Shown: one piece after another, positions 26,601 to 36,400 of the stretch | How the letters are laid out: each line of letters begins with the position of its first letter | How positions within the stretch are numbered: position 1 is the first letter of the stretch | Assembly: GCA_002162755.1 (NCBI GenBank) | Contig: MAAS01000005.1 | Location: forward strand, 95,010-159,009 | Length of the DNA: 64,000 nucleotides | Direction of reading: 5' to 3' | Origin: Gammaproteobacteria bacterium 50_400_T64 | GTDB lineage: Bacteria > Pseudomonadota > Gammaproteobacteria > Pseudomonadales > Porticoccaceae | Program-made: the position numbers and the translations under genes | The notes under the pieces: model-generated | Told to the model about the DNA's origin: nothing | Databases searched by the model: none | What the model saw: the letters and a program-made list of their open reading frames with translations, nothing else

Positions 26601-28152
26601 CATCCGTACTCTTCCCAATTTTAATGAAACACCCATCTTGATGATCACCTCCCTTGAAGATGACGAGGCCATTAACAAAGCATTTACTTCTGGCGCTACT
26701 GACTACATTACCAAGCCCCTAAACTTCACAGTCCTCAAAGAAAGAGTTTCTCGGCTGTTACAGGCTAACCGTGTTGAAAAACGCGTTAAAGAACTTGCTT
26801 ACCATGACTCCCTTACAGGCCTGCCCAATCGTAGTAAATTAATGCAGGACCTGCGCTTAATTCTTAATCGCGCAAAGCTTGATAATTCAAGCTTTGCTGT
26901 ACTATTCATGGATCTGGATCACTTTAAAAACATTAATGATTCTCTTGGGCATAATATTGGCGACTTACTACTTAAGGCGGTTGCCGACCGATTACAAAGT
27001 GCCGTTCGTGAAAGCGACTTTGTAGCCCGCCTTGGTGGTGACGAATTCACTATTGTTCTTGAAAATATTGACGGCCCTGAAGCGATCAGTACCATCGCAC
27101 AAAATATTTGCAGTTCAATCAGCAGCCCTTTCGTCTTTATCCAGCAAAAAATGTTCGTTACCGCTAGTCTGGGGATTTCTGTGTACCCAGACGATGGCGA
27201 CGATGTTAACGCCTTACTCAAACATGCTGACCTCGCGATGTTTAGTGCAAAAAAGAGTAGGAATAATTACAGCTTTTACCAACAGGGGATGGAGGATAAG
27301 GTTGCACGACGCTTAGAGCTTGAACATCAGTTACGTTATGCAATTAAGCACGATCAATTAGTTCTTCACTATCAGCCACAACTCGAACTCAAATCAAACA
27401 GAATTATCGCTGCCGAAACACTCATCCGCTGGGAACACCCTACGCACGGCTTCCTAAGCCCAGCTGAGTTTATACCCCTTGCTGAAGAAACGGGGTTAAT
27501 CAAAGATTTAACCTTTTGGGTAATTAGCCAAACATTTGCACAAATAAGCGAATGGCAGAAACAAAAATTTGACGTCAAACTCTCTATTAATCTATCTGCA
27601 AAAGACCTTGAGACCCCTGGCGCACTATCTGACTTTCTAAAACATCAACTGGAGAAAACAGGGGTCTCCCCAGCCCTTGTCGAACTTGAGCTCACTGAAA
27701 GTATGCTCATGGACGATCCCGAAAAAAGCAAGAAGGAATTACTTGCTCTAAAAGACATGGGCTTTGTTTTAGCTATTGATGATTTTGGCACTGGTTATTC
27801 ATCGCTTAACTATTTGAAAAACCTTCCCGTCGATATATTAAAAATTGACCGTTCTTTTATTAAAGAGATTGAAATCAATTCCGATGACAAGCCCATCGTT
27901 AAAGGTATTATTGCTCTAGCCGATAGTTTAAGTCTCACCACTATTGCAGAAGGGGTGGAAAACGAACAACAGATGGCCATCGTAAAAGAACTTGGCTGTA
28001 ATACTGTACAGGGCTATCTAATTAGCCGCCCCTTGCCAAGGGAAGAGTTCGAGCGAATCTACCTGAGTGAATTCAAAGTCAGAGGGGAATCTCACCGTAA
28101 GAAACAACGTGACAAACCTAAGGAAGGCAGTTCAGATAATTCACGCCGCTAG
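23635..28152 (+). CDS. Giant hybrid histidine kinase with HPT, two receivers, GGDEF and EAL domains
   Basis: This is a 1505-residue inner-membrane signalling protein. Order: TM1 (residues 15-40), periplasmic sensor (40-182), TM2 (183-203), HAMP, HisKA with H282 (HELRTP), HATPase (N box near 397, GTGLGL near 460), a degenerate receiver-like stretch (about 500-640), receiver 1 (acceptor D709), HPT (H855), receiver 2 (D975), GGDEF (1134-1138) and EAL (ETL at 1261-1263). The cyclase keeps GGDEF and an inhibitory RxxD site (R1125-D1128). The phosphodiesterase keeps DDFGTGYSS, KIDRSF and EGVE, so both c-di-GMP activities look intact. BarA-like phosphorelay and c-di-GMP output are thus on one chain. 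The upstream binding protein probably supplies input (inference). The C-terminus is a short basic tail. Confidence 0.93.
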   Translation: MFRQTGKKLLNLQFSQQLIIIFIIAVILMSTLVSFAVGRKTNDILKKQMHAQGIQITQTFASQSKLALLYQSEYAAQSAVKSIAGFPDIEVLQLKAIDGTVLYHARNIDITTTKTVVSKDSAIHVFEDEGEWIFSAPVFSEAGFDEELTDIYQETEEENTLLGHVTLSMSKAPLLLMQRKTYQTSFIVAFAIAILIILTLYRISRRITKPVEQLALVMGQAEQGNTAIRATIGGQPDVAKMQHAFNTMMDGIENREEELKTAHDKALETARVKGEFVANVTHELRTPLNAVLGMMDLLNETRLNARQAEYIDIAKNSGENLLDLIEDILDFSKMETGNMDIHLQETNIRDLAEEVIQLLSTQALSKKLNFGYDIEDNSTSYLVHIDAAKTRQVLINLLGNAIKFTDTGEVFLRIRYKRGPLPQIEFEIRDTGIGIKEESQLSIFDAFTQADSSTTKAYTGTGLGLTICKQIIELMGGEIALNSVPTKGSTFTFTIPIERLTTEPGSHIGLSLDEQRHALLITSSVIVRLFTTSAIQTNDFLCITTGSLRAAQLEISRLEKAEIDFEFIIIDEELYYLNEQEFLPLLSRLISKHNVTVAILVNPFRSLKLESHRFLTIEKPLLRSSFDQLFNIKASALTSNPGQQVIRAKTQATANHADENVLIVDDNRVNQQVAREMLNKLGYRSDIAINGQDAVTKVQRHSYSLILMDCNMPVMDGFEATQEIRKLETNTHIPIIAMSANTSTEDKNKYLVSGMDGSIGKPLRLNKLRDELIHWISNPHVEILENNVSNVESTQQEETEVLAYNPKIMEDLFEGIGDVVIKMLEAFLEDSPIYIDSLKQALQRGSSKNVRELAHTLKGSASNFGANNFLETAKIIEHLAKNQQLHQCDIYIEALVDDFQILKRDIENNILNPLSNAEDINQQKHKLLIVDDDRTIRLALKNMFTDKKFLIFEARNGQQAISFCKQDTPDLILMDAIMPEIDGFEACKTIRTLPNFNETPILMITSLEDDEAINKAFTSGATDYITKPLNFTVLKERVSRLLQANRVEKRVKELAYHDSLTGLPNRSKLMQDLRLILNRAKLDNSSFAVLFMDLDHFKNINDSLGHNIGDLLLKAVADRLQSAVRESDFVARLGGDEFTIVLENIDGPEAISTIAQNICSSISSPFVFIQQKMFVTASLGISVYPDDGDDVNALLKHADLAMFSAKKSRNNYSFYQQGMEDKVARRLELEHQLRYAIKHDQLVLHYQPQLELKSNRIIAAETLIRWEHPTHGFLSPAEFIPLAEETGLIKDLTFWVISQTFAQISEWQKQKFDVKLSINLSAKDLETPGALSDFLKHQLEKTGVSPALVELELTESMLMDDPEKSKKELLALKDMGFVLAIDDFGTGYSSLNYLKNLPVDILKIDRSFIKEIEINSDDKPIVKGIIALADSLSLTTIAEGVENEQQMAIVKELGCNTVQGYLISRPLPREEFERIYLSEFKVRGESHRKKQRDKPKEGSSDNSRR

Positions 28153-28175
28153 CAAGGGATAGCTTCGCTAGCGGC
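28145..28175. terminator. Hairpin between convergent kinase and acyl-CoA dehydrogenase genes
   Basis: GCCGCTAGC (28145-28153) and GCTAGCGGC (28167-28175) form a perfect 9-bp stem that overlaps the kinase stop codon. No T run follows on either strand, so termination is possible but not certain. Confidence 0.4.
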
Positions 28176-28209
28176 TCACTGCATATATCAAGCAGAACCT
28201 TTTAGTTAT

Positions 28210-30012
28210 TTAAAACCACTCATCTTGCATTTCAAAGGTCACGCTATTGCCGGCCTGTAATAACTCGGCATACTGCTCTACCGCCGGCAATTCCCATTCA
28301 ATATAATAATTAGCAGCCTGTAATTTTCCCTGGTAAAAATGCTCGTCACTTTCATGCAGTTTTGATTGCAATGCCTCTTCCGCAATCAAGCCCTGCTTCA
28401 ACCAAATCCAGGCACCAACAATTCGACCGAACATATCAAGATAAACCGTTGCGTTTGCCAGGCCACGATCGATATCTTCTGCCATTTGCTGCTGCAGTGA
28501 TTCCGTCGTTTTATCCAGTAATACCACGGCATTTTCGAGCTGTACTGCCAAGCTTTTAACTGACTCTAAAGTTTTAGCACGAGTAATGTCTTGCGCGATA
28601 TCTTCTTTAAAAAACTGGTAGCCAGCGCCATCGTATAAATTCAGCTTGCGGCCCAATAAATCGAGACCATGAACGGCCTCCGCCCCTTCGTGAATAGGGT
28701 TAAGGCGTTGATCTCGGTAGAGTTGCTCTACTGGGTATTCACGCGTGTACCCAGCCCCGCCCAATATCTGAATCGCCATATCATTCGATATACAACCGTA
28801 TTTTGATGGCCATGACTTAATGATAGGTGTTAATAAATCCAGGAGTTGTGCATTGCGTGTTCGCAACTCTTCCGTTGGTGCGCTGTTCTGGTTTTCAAAC
28901 AAACTACTACCAAACATGCACATTGCCATAGAGCCTTCAGAATAGGCTTTTTGCGCGAGTAACAAACGGCGTACGTCGGCATGCTCTACTAACATGACCT
29001 GTGGTGACGATTGATCTTTACACGACGCCAAGCGTCCCTGAGGCCGTTGCCGGGCATAATCTAATGAATGATTAAAACCCTGGTAGGCAATCGCAGCAGC
29101 ACCCAAGGCAACACCAATACGCGCCTCATTCATCATTTGAAACATATAGCCGAGGCCTTTATTCGCCTCACCAACGAGATAGCCAATAGCGCCATCTTTT
29201 TCACCAAAGTTCAATGCAGCATTAGTCGTGTTCCGATAACCCATTTTATGGTTGAGTCCGGCAACGACAACATCATTGCGCTCACCGGGTGTACCATCAT
29301 CATTGACTAAAAACTTCGGCACAATAAAAAGGGAAATACCTTTGACCCCCGGAGGGGCACCTTTGATTTTTGCCAGCACCATGTGAATCACATTACCGGC
29401 GATGTCATGATCGGCACAGGAAATAAACATTTTCTGGCCAAAGATGCGGTAGGTGCCGTCATCTGCCTGCTCGGCCATGGTAGTGATATCGCCGAGTGCT
29501 GAGCCCTGACCCGGCTCTGTAAGGCACATCGTGCCATTACTTCGGCCGTCCATAATCAAGGTTAGAAACTTAGCTTTTTGTTCATCCGACCCGAAGGCTC
29601 GTATTAAATTTGCAGAACCTGTTGCAACAAATGGATACGCCGCCGTACCGATATTAGCGGCATTGACATAGGCCATCACCATACGAAAGACAACTTCGGG
29701 CATTTGCATGCCACCTTCATCGTAATCCTGATGAGCCGCTAAAAAACCGGCATTAGCAAATTCATCCCATGCTACTTTCGTTTCGGGAATCATTTTAACG
29801 ACGCCATCTACTAGTGTCGGCTCGTTTGCATCACCTTCTACCAGGTGATTGGCGAAGTATTTTTCGGCAATTGTTTTTGCGGTTCGTAGTGAGGCGTCAA
29901 AAATTTCTCGGGAGTGTTCGCTATAGCGAGGGCGCTCTAAAAGTTTTTCCGTATCAAGAAATTCATAAAGCAAAAACTCGACATCACGGTCATTTAATAG
30001 TGGAACTGACAT
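28210..30012 (-). CDS. Acyl-CoA dehydrogenase, long (600-residue) class
   Basis: This 600-residue FAD enzyme introduces the alpha-beta double bond in an acyl-CoA. The FAD/substrate motifs MCLTEPGQGSALGDI and FISCADHD are present, and the catalytic base is the glutamate in NPIHEGAEAVHG. The extra C-terminal 150 residues are typical of the large class that includes DmdC (3-methylthiopropionyl-CoA dehydrogenase) and FadE-like enzymes. I cannot tell these apart by eye. The acyl-CoA ligase gene lies 78 nt upstream on the same strand and would make the substrate. Confidence 0.9.
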   Translation of the reverse strand: MSVPLLNDRDVEFLLYEFLDTEKLLERPRYSEHSREIFDASLRTAKTIAEKYFANHLVEGDANEPTLVDGVVKMIPETKVAWDEFANAGFLAAHQDYDEGGMQMPEVVFRMVMAYVNAANIGTAAYPFVATGSANLIRAFGSDEQKAKFLTLIMDGRSNGTMCLTEPGQGSALGDITTMAEQADDGTYRIFGQKMFISCADHDIAGNVIHMVLAKIKGAPPGVKGISLFIVPKFLVNDDGTPGERNDVVVAGLNHKMGYRNTTNAALNFGEKDGAIGYLVGEANKGLGYMFQMMNEARIGVALGAAAIAYQGFNHSLDYARQRPQGRLASCKDQSSPQVMLVEHADVRRLLLAQKAYSEGSMAMCMFGSSLFENQNSAPTEELRTRNAQLLDLLTPIIKSWPSKYGCISNDMAIQILGGAGYTREYPVEQLYRDQRLNPIHEGAEAVHGLDLLGRKLNLYDGAGYQFFKEDIAQDITRAKTLESVKSLAVQLENAVVLLDKTTESLQQQMAEDIDRGLANATVYLDMFGRIVGAWIWLKQGLIAEEALQSKLHESDEHFYQGKLQAANYYIEWELPAVEQYAELLQAGNSVTFEMQDEWF

Positions 30013-30090
30013 AGTTAACCTGTTGGTGAAATTGTTAATTTACTGAATTAAAAATTGATTGAAAAAATCGAATTCGTATTCACAGCGTAC

Positions 30091-31713
30091 TTATTTATAA
30101 CTGTAATCACTGAATACTTTGCGCAAATCTTTTTTACTCACTTTCCCCGTTGCAGTGTGGGGGATTTCATCAACAAAAACGCAGTCTTCTGGAATCCACC
30201 ATTTTGCGATTTTTCCGTCGAGGTAAGCTAGCAAGTCTTCTTTTTTAGGATCACTATCGGGGCGCTTGACTACAATTAACAGAGGACGCTCTGTCCACTT
30301 CGGGTGTGGTACGCCGATAACAGCAGCCTCAGCAACATCCTCATGACCCATCGCGGCGTTTTCGACATCAATGGAGCTGATCCATTCACCGCCGGATTTA
30401 ATCACATCTTTAGTACGGTCAGTTATCTGCATAAAACCATACTTGTCGATGCTTGCCACATCGCCCGTATCAAACCAGCCATCGGGCAGGTGAGCATCGG
30501 AATCTTCCAGTTTGTAATAGCTTTTGCAGATCCAGGGACCGCGCACTTGCAAACGGCCCGAGGCTTCGCCATCCCAGGCTAATTCGTTGGCGGCCTCATC
30601 GACAATGCGCATTTCAACACCGTAAATTAAGCGACCGGCTTTCAGGCGATAGGCCATTTTTTCGTCGTCGGGCAAATCATGCATCCACGGCAAGAGGGTG
30701 TTATATGTACCCAGCGGGCTCATTTCAGTCATACCCCAGCCAACATGCATGGCCACGCCGTAGACATCCATCGCCTCCATTAGTGACCGTGGGCATGCTG
30801 CACCACCCACTACCAGTCGCTGTAAGGTTTCAACTTTACTACCTGTTTCCTGTAAATAAGTAACCAACGCCAGCCACACTGTCGGCACACCCAACGCAAA
30901 GGTCACGCCTTCTTCATTGATTAACGAGGCAAGAGTTTCACCATCGCCCATTTTCGGCCCCGGGAAAACCAGCTTGGTGCCTGCCGCAGCCGCACCGTAA
31001 ACGCTACCCCATGCATTGACATGAAACATGGGCACGACTGGCATAATGGTTTCATCGGGATCGAGGCCTAGCGTTGCCTTTGAGCTTGTCCCCAAACAGT
31101 GCAGTACCGTACTGCGGTGGGAATACAGCACACCTTTTGGGTTGCCCGTAGTACCGGAGGTATAGCAAAGGCTACTGGCGCTGTTTTCATCGAGTTCGGG
31201 CCAGTCGTAATTTTCCGGTTCTGCTTCAATTAACTCTTCATAACAACGTACATTTTTTAATGTGGTCTCAGGCATGGCTGCCTTACTGGTCATTACCACG
31301 AAACCACGCACTGTTTTTAATTCAGCCTGCAATTGTTCCAACATGGGTACAAATGCGGGGTCGACAAAAACCCATTGGTCTTCTGCGTGGTTAGCTATGT
31401 AGGAAATCTGCTCGGGAAAGAGTCGTGGATTAACCGTATGGCAAACGTAGCCCGAGCAGCTGATCGCATAATACAATTCAAAATGACGATAGTCGTTCCA
31501 GGCCAGTGTGGCGATGCGGTCGCCCGGCGCGCAACCGAGTTTTGCCAATGCGTTCGCCAACTGGTGAACACGCGTAAAAGCCTCACCAAAGGTAGTCCGA
31601 TGCCGAGGGTTATCGCCCGTTACTGAAACGATTTCGGTGTCGGGGAAAACCCGAGCAGCGAACTTCATAATCGAAGTAATGGTAAGGGCATCATCCATCA
31701 TCTGACCTAACAT
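30091..31713 (-). CDS. Acyl-CoA synthetase (AMP-forming), medium/long-chain or methylthiopropionate type
   Basis: This 540-residue adenylate-forming ligase activates a carboxylic acid to its CoA thioester. Visible motifs are the P-loop [46 protein letters not shown] and the C-terminal catalytic lysine in [16 protein letters not shown] lies seven bases before the ATG. Together with the following acyl-CoA dehydrogenase it forms the first two steps of a beta-oxidation-like route. The DmdB/DmdC pair of DMSP demethylation is one possible reading. No DmdD-type hydratase is seen here. Confidence 0.88.
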   Translation of the reverse strand: MLGQMMDDALTITSIMKFAARVFPDTEIVSVTGDNPRHRTTFGEAFTRVHQLANALAKLGCAPGDRIATLAWNDYRHFELYYAISCSGYVCHTVNPRLFPEQISYIANHAEDQWVFVDPAFVPMLEQLQAELKTVRGFVVMTSKAAMPETTLKNVRCYEELIEAEPENYDWPELDENSASSLCYTSGTTGNPKGVLYSHRSTVLHCLGTSSKATLGLDPDETIMPVVPMFHVNAWGSVYGAAAAGTKLVFPGPKMGDGETLASLINEEGVTFALGVPTVWLALVTYLQETGSKVETLQRLVVGGAACPRSLMEAMDVYGVAMHVGWGMTEMSPLGTYNTLLPWMHDLPDDEKMAYRLKAGRLIYGVEMRIVDEAANELAWDGEASGRLQVRGPWICKSYYKLEDSDAHLPDGWFDTGDVASIDKYGFMQITDRTKDVIKSGGEWISSIDVENAAMGHEDVAEAAVIGVPHPKWTERPLLIVVKRPDSDPKKEDLLAYLDGKIAKWWIPEDCVFVDEIPHTATGKVSKKDLRKVFSDYSYK

Positions 31714-32016
31714 AGCGGTACTCCTAGTATTATTTTAATCGGATTTTAAAATCACAAAGTCTATCATAGCTCTCCTCCTCCACTGCGCTCAAAACACAGC
31801 GAGGACGCGCTAAAGGCATGGCCCCAGCCGTGCGGAATCTTTCCCAGACATTACTATCAATTACTCTCGCGTAACATCAAGCACCCAGCAACGCCAGCCT
31901 GTTTGTATGGCTATTTATCGCAACTCGCTAACAGGGATGCAGTCCGGGCACATAGAGGCTAATTATCACCCCTAAAGCCATTCTTATTATTTTTGTAAAA
32001 TCACAAGACCTATAGC
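31714..32016. other. Intergenic region with a loose 20-bp direct repeat
   Basis: This 303-nt gap precedes the acyl-CoA ligase gene and follows the end of the Chp operon. A similar motif occurs near both ends: tttaaaatcacaaagtctat (31745-31764) and tttgtaaaatcacaagacc (31992-32010). I see no ORF, no RNA gene and no strong terminator. Confidence 0.3.
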
Positions 32017-32544
32017 CTACGATTCTTTATTCTCGGCGATTTCGCAAACAACTTGCTCAATGAACTCGAAATCGGGCACTAACACCTCTTCACCGTCAAT
32101 CATCACCCGCATTTGTACACCCTGCAGGTCACTCATCGAACCCTCAACCGCCATCTTTGTGTCCATATTCAAACGCAAAGCACGGGGAAAACCGGTAACG
32201 ACGAGCGCATAAAACCCCGTTGCCGTCGCAGCAAACACCGTATTGCAAATAACAATCTTCAAATCCTGATCCAGTGATGGACGCTGCCCACTGTAAATAC
32301 TGTCAAAGGACAATAGGGGGACATTTTGGTCGCGCCAGTGAACCCAGCCATAACCATGAGGGCTGCCGGGTGTTTTATCTAAACGCACATCTTCCGCACT
32401 CAAGTCATTCGAGCTCAACACTTCCGCAACAGAAAGCTGGGGCACCAATAACACCGTACCGATCACTGGCAGCAGCAAGCTGTTCACTTGTAATAGTGAA
32501 GCCTCTGTAACCTCAGCCTTCACCACTGTTTTATTTTCCACCAC
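32017..32544 (-). CDS. chpC: CheW-like adaptor ChpC
   Basis: This 175-residue protein has a single CheW-type domain (LLLPVIGTVLLVPQLSVAEV, HWRDQNVPLLSF, ending in VLVPDFEFIEQ). In Pseudomonas aeruginosa ChpC is one of two CheW-like adaptors in the Pil-Chp pathway, accessory to PilI. It is the last gene of the cluster and its start overlaps the chpB end by 14 nt. Confidence 0.87.
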   Translation of the reverse strand: MVENKTVVKAEVTEASLLQVNSLLLPVIGTVLLVPQLSVAEVLSSNDLSAEDVRLDKTPGSPHGYGWVHWRDQNVPLLSFDSIYSGQRPSLDQDLKIVICNTVFAATATGFYALVVTGFPRALRLNMDTKMAVEGSMSDLQGVQMRVMIDGEEVLVPDFEFIEQVVCEIAENKES

Positions 32545-33472
32545 GAATAACCCCTTGCCCCATCACACCGGAACGACCGGACGAGGGACTTAGCAACTGA
32601 ATAAATGCGTCTCTCAACTGGTCAATATGACCACTCTGATCAAAAACCCCGTGCTTGATAACGGCTTCAGACAATGCCGGCACTGTGCAGTCAGCGGGGG
32701 ACTGTACCAGTACACTACCCCCTTTTTCTCGGATCAACCGCGACCCTGCAACACCATCGTCACCCATGCCGCTGAATACAATCATGCCGCAGGCTGCACC
32801 GTATTCATTGGCCAATTCCTCCGCAACGCCATTGATACTCGGCGCATAAGGGCCAGGCCATGAAGATGTACCCGTCATCACGCGACCATCAGACAGTGAT
32901 ATACGTTTAGCGGGAGGTACAACTGTCACACTCCCCGTTGTCAGCAAATTGCCATCAACTGCCATCTGGGCTCGCCAGGGCGTATTTCGAGTGATCATTT
33001 TGACCAGCTGATTGGCCTGTTCCGATTCAATATGCTGAGCATAAACAAAGGCCACGCCATAAAAAGAATCCAGGCCTTCCAGGAATGTACGAACCGCATG
33101 CAAGCCCCCTGCAGACGCGGCCAATAGCCAGACGTTTTGTGCTCGATTTGCCTCACACATCTGTTGATAATCTTGCGCCAGTGCTTTCAGCTCTCGGCCC
33201 ACAGCCTGTTGCCAGGACACAGACTCAACCTGCCCATCAGTATTTATACGAGCAACCCGCACTTGCCGGCCAGTAGAATCGGATAAGTTTTTTGCCAGGT
33301 TTTTTTCTTCTGTCAACCAGATATCGACATCACTTCCCCCCACGCGCAAAGCGCTTTCCCAGGCCAGATCACTGCAGTGATTGATACTCAGCCCCTGAGC
33401 GTCGGCAATTGCCTGCACTGCCGTACGCCGCCGCACTTCGTCCAGTACAATACCAATACGAGGCAATACCAT
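32531..33472 (-). CDS. chpB: CheB-like methylesterase ChpB
   Basis: This 313-residue protein removes methyl groups from the PilJ receptor. The methylesterase triad is visible as Ser in LAASAGG, His in YAQHIE and Asp in SGMGDDG. The N-terminal part resembles a receiver but lacks the usual DD and acceptor pattern, as in ChpB, so it is probably not controlled by phosphorylation in the usual way. The ATG at 33472 gives the family start VLPRIGIVLDEV, and the ATG at 33520 lies inside chpA. Confidence 0.87.
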   Translation of the reverse strand: MVLPRIGIVLDEVRRRTAVQAIADAQGLSINHCSDLAWESALRVGGSDVDIWLTEEKNLAKNLSDSTGRQVRVARINTDGQVESVSWQQAVGRELKALAQDYQQMCEANRAQNVWLLAASAGGLHAVRTFLEGLDSFYGVAFVYAQHIESEQANQLVKMITRNTPWRAQMAVDGNLLTTGSVTVVPPAKRISLSDGRVMTGTSSWPGPYAPSINGVAEELANEYGAACGMIVFSGMGDDGVAGSRLIREKGGSVLVQSPADCTVPALSEAVIKHGVFDQSGHIDQLRDAFIQLLSPSSGRSGVMGQGVIRGGK

Positions 33473-33491
33473 ATCTTTAACGTTATTGGAT

Positions 33492-36400
33492 TTATGCAAA
33501 ACCAAAATTGAGCAACTCATCCAGCAGGTCCAGTAATCGATCTTCCTGGTAAGGCTTACCTAAAAACTCATTAACGCCAAGATCTCTTGCACGCTGCTGG
33601 TGTTTTTCACCCGTACGTGAACTAATCATGATGATGGGCAGGCGAGAAAAGTCCTTCGATGATCGAACCACACGCGCCACTTCGAAGCCATCCATACGCG
33701 GCATTTCTATATCGAGCAACATCAGATCGGGCTTCGCCTGGTCGAGCATTTCGGTTGCCTCAACACCATCTTTCGCCGTCACGACGAGGAAGCCTTCTCT
33801 CTCAAGAACACGGGAGGTCACTTTGCGAACCGTAACGGAATCATCAACTACCATTATCGTTTTTACTCCCGCATCCATGCTTAATGCCTTATCAGGCGAG
33901 CCCTCTTCACCTAATGCCAGCGCAGGCCCTTCGAGAATAGACCGCTCCCCCACTGTCCTAAGAAGCGAGGGTAAATCAAGAATAATCACAACATCACCAT
34001 TGGCCAGGATCGTTGCCCCTGCCACCCCAGGCACATTGTTAAACTGGGCTCCCAAACCCTTAATAATAATTTCCTGGTGGCCCTCAATAGCCTCAACATG
34101 GACGGCATAACGATAATTATCCGCCTCGATCAAAACCAGTACTGCTTTACCAAACCCTGCTTCAAGCACTTCTTGGCCGCCATGCAGTAAGCTACCGAGG
34201 GGACAAACCTCATAATCAAGGCCCGCATATTCAAGTCGCCTATCAGGCTGTTTATAATAAGTATCAATCTCGCCTTCGCCCAACTGAGTAACGCCGACAA
34301 TACTGTTCAGCGGTAGGGCATAGACACTCTCGCCATCTTTCACCAGCAAGGCTTTATTGACGGAAACGGTGAACGGCAGGCGAATAGTGAATTCCACACC
34401 CAGCCCAAGCACCGACTCGATGGAAATAGAACCACCCAGTTGATGCACTTCTGTTTTCACCACGTCCATGCCCACGCCGCGGCCAGAAACCTGGCTAACC
34501 GTGGTCGCCGTAGAGAAGCCCGGTTGAAAAATCAGTCGCAACAGCTCACTATCGGTCGCTTGCGTATCTGCGGCAATAATCTTTTTGCTCACCGCCTTCT
34601 CGCGAATCGCAGCAACATCAAGACCTTTGCCATCATCAGCGACGGTAATCACCACTTCTCCCCCTTCGCGCTGAAAGGAGAGGGAGATATTGCCTTCCTC
34701 AGGCTTGCCCGCAGCCAATCGCTGCTCTGCGTTTTCTATGCCGTGATCCATCGCATTACGCAGCATATGCTCTATCGGGGTAATAATTTTTTCCAACACC
34801 GAGCGATCCATTTCGCCTTCGATGTTATTCAGGCCCAGATTAACCTGCTTACCCAGCTCCTGCCCCACCTGCCGCACAATGCGTCGCAAACGCGGAACCA
34901 GGCGTGAAAAGGGTACCAGGCGTGTTTTCATCAGGTTTTCTTGCAGGTCCTGAGTAATACGGGACTGCATTAACAACAAGCCTTCCACGGCCTGAGATTT
35001 TTCTAATAAGGTATCTTTTAAATCCTGTAAATCGGAACCCGATTCTTCCAGCCCTCGGGATAGCTCCTGTAATTGTGAATAACGATCGAGCTCCAGGGGA
35101 TCAAAGTCCGCGCTTTCTGAGGATTCAATCTGCTCACGGCGAAACTGTATTTGCGCTTCAGTTTGGCGACCCAGCTGGCGTACCTGATTACGCAAACGCG
35201 CAATCGTCTCTTCCATTTCATCCAGCGCCGAGGCTGACTCACCAACCCCCTGCTCAACACGGCCCCGCGCAATGCTGGCTTCTCCTGCCAGGTTGACCAA
35301 ATTATCCAGTACTTGTGCAGGAATTTTTACCGATTCCTGCACTGCAGTGGCAGGCTTGGGCCGCACCTGAGCTTTAGCTGGCAGCTCAGGTGCTGGCATC
35401 GCCGCAAGTGACAAGTCGACCGCTACTTGCGGCTCATCAACAGGGGCCTTCACATCAAGGCTGGCCATGTCAGGCACACTTGCCTCAGCAGGTTTGTCTT
35501 CAACGACCTCAAGAGTAACCGGAAGCTCCGGTGCTGCCACAGGCTCAAGCACAATCTCTGTTTCTGTTTCTTCTTCTGACTCTAACAACTCTTCAGCAGA
35601 TGGCGCATCACCGCCTGGCTTAACCCTGTCTAGTACGCTGACCAACTCGTCATAGCGTGTATACAGCAGATCAAACACCGCCATATCACCATTCGCTAAC
35701 TGACCTTCTTGCTCAATAATCAGTGCTTCGAGATCGTGACTGAGATCACCCAGCAGGCTCAAACCCGCCAGTCTGGCACCGCCTTTCAACGTGTGCAGGA
35801 CTCGATTTAACACCGCACCCTGGCTGGTATCGCTCGGCTCATCCCGCCAGGCCTGTATCGCGTTATCGATATCTTCAAGCAGGTCATCCGCTTCTTCGAG
35901 GAAAAACGGCAGCACATCGGGATCATGCTCTTCACCCGCCATACGGCTCGCGAGATCATCGCCACCCTCCGGTGCCTGAACGACAGGTTCCGAGGCCTCT
36001 ATTGTTACCGCTACCTCTGGCTCTGACAGGGAAAGCCCTGTAAGTTCGAGTTCTGGAGCGACTTCTGGTATTGGTGCTGTCAGCTCTTCTGCAGGCAGCT
36101 CCTCATCACCCAATTTAACTCTGTCCAGCACACTGACCAGCTCGTCATAGCGTGTATACAGCAGGTCAAACACAGCCATATCACCTTTCGCTAACTGACC
36201 TTCTTGCTCAATAATCAGTGCTTCGAGATCGTGACTGAGATCACCCAGCAGGCTCAAACCCGCCAGTCTGGCACCGCCTTTCAGCGTGTGCAGGACTCGA
36301 TTTAACACCGCACCCTGGCTGGTATCGCTCGGCTCATCCCGCCAGGCCTGTATCGCGTTATCGATATCTTCAAGCAAGTCATCCGCTTCTTCGAGGAAAA

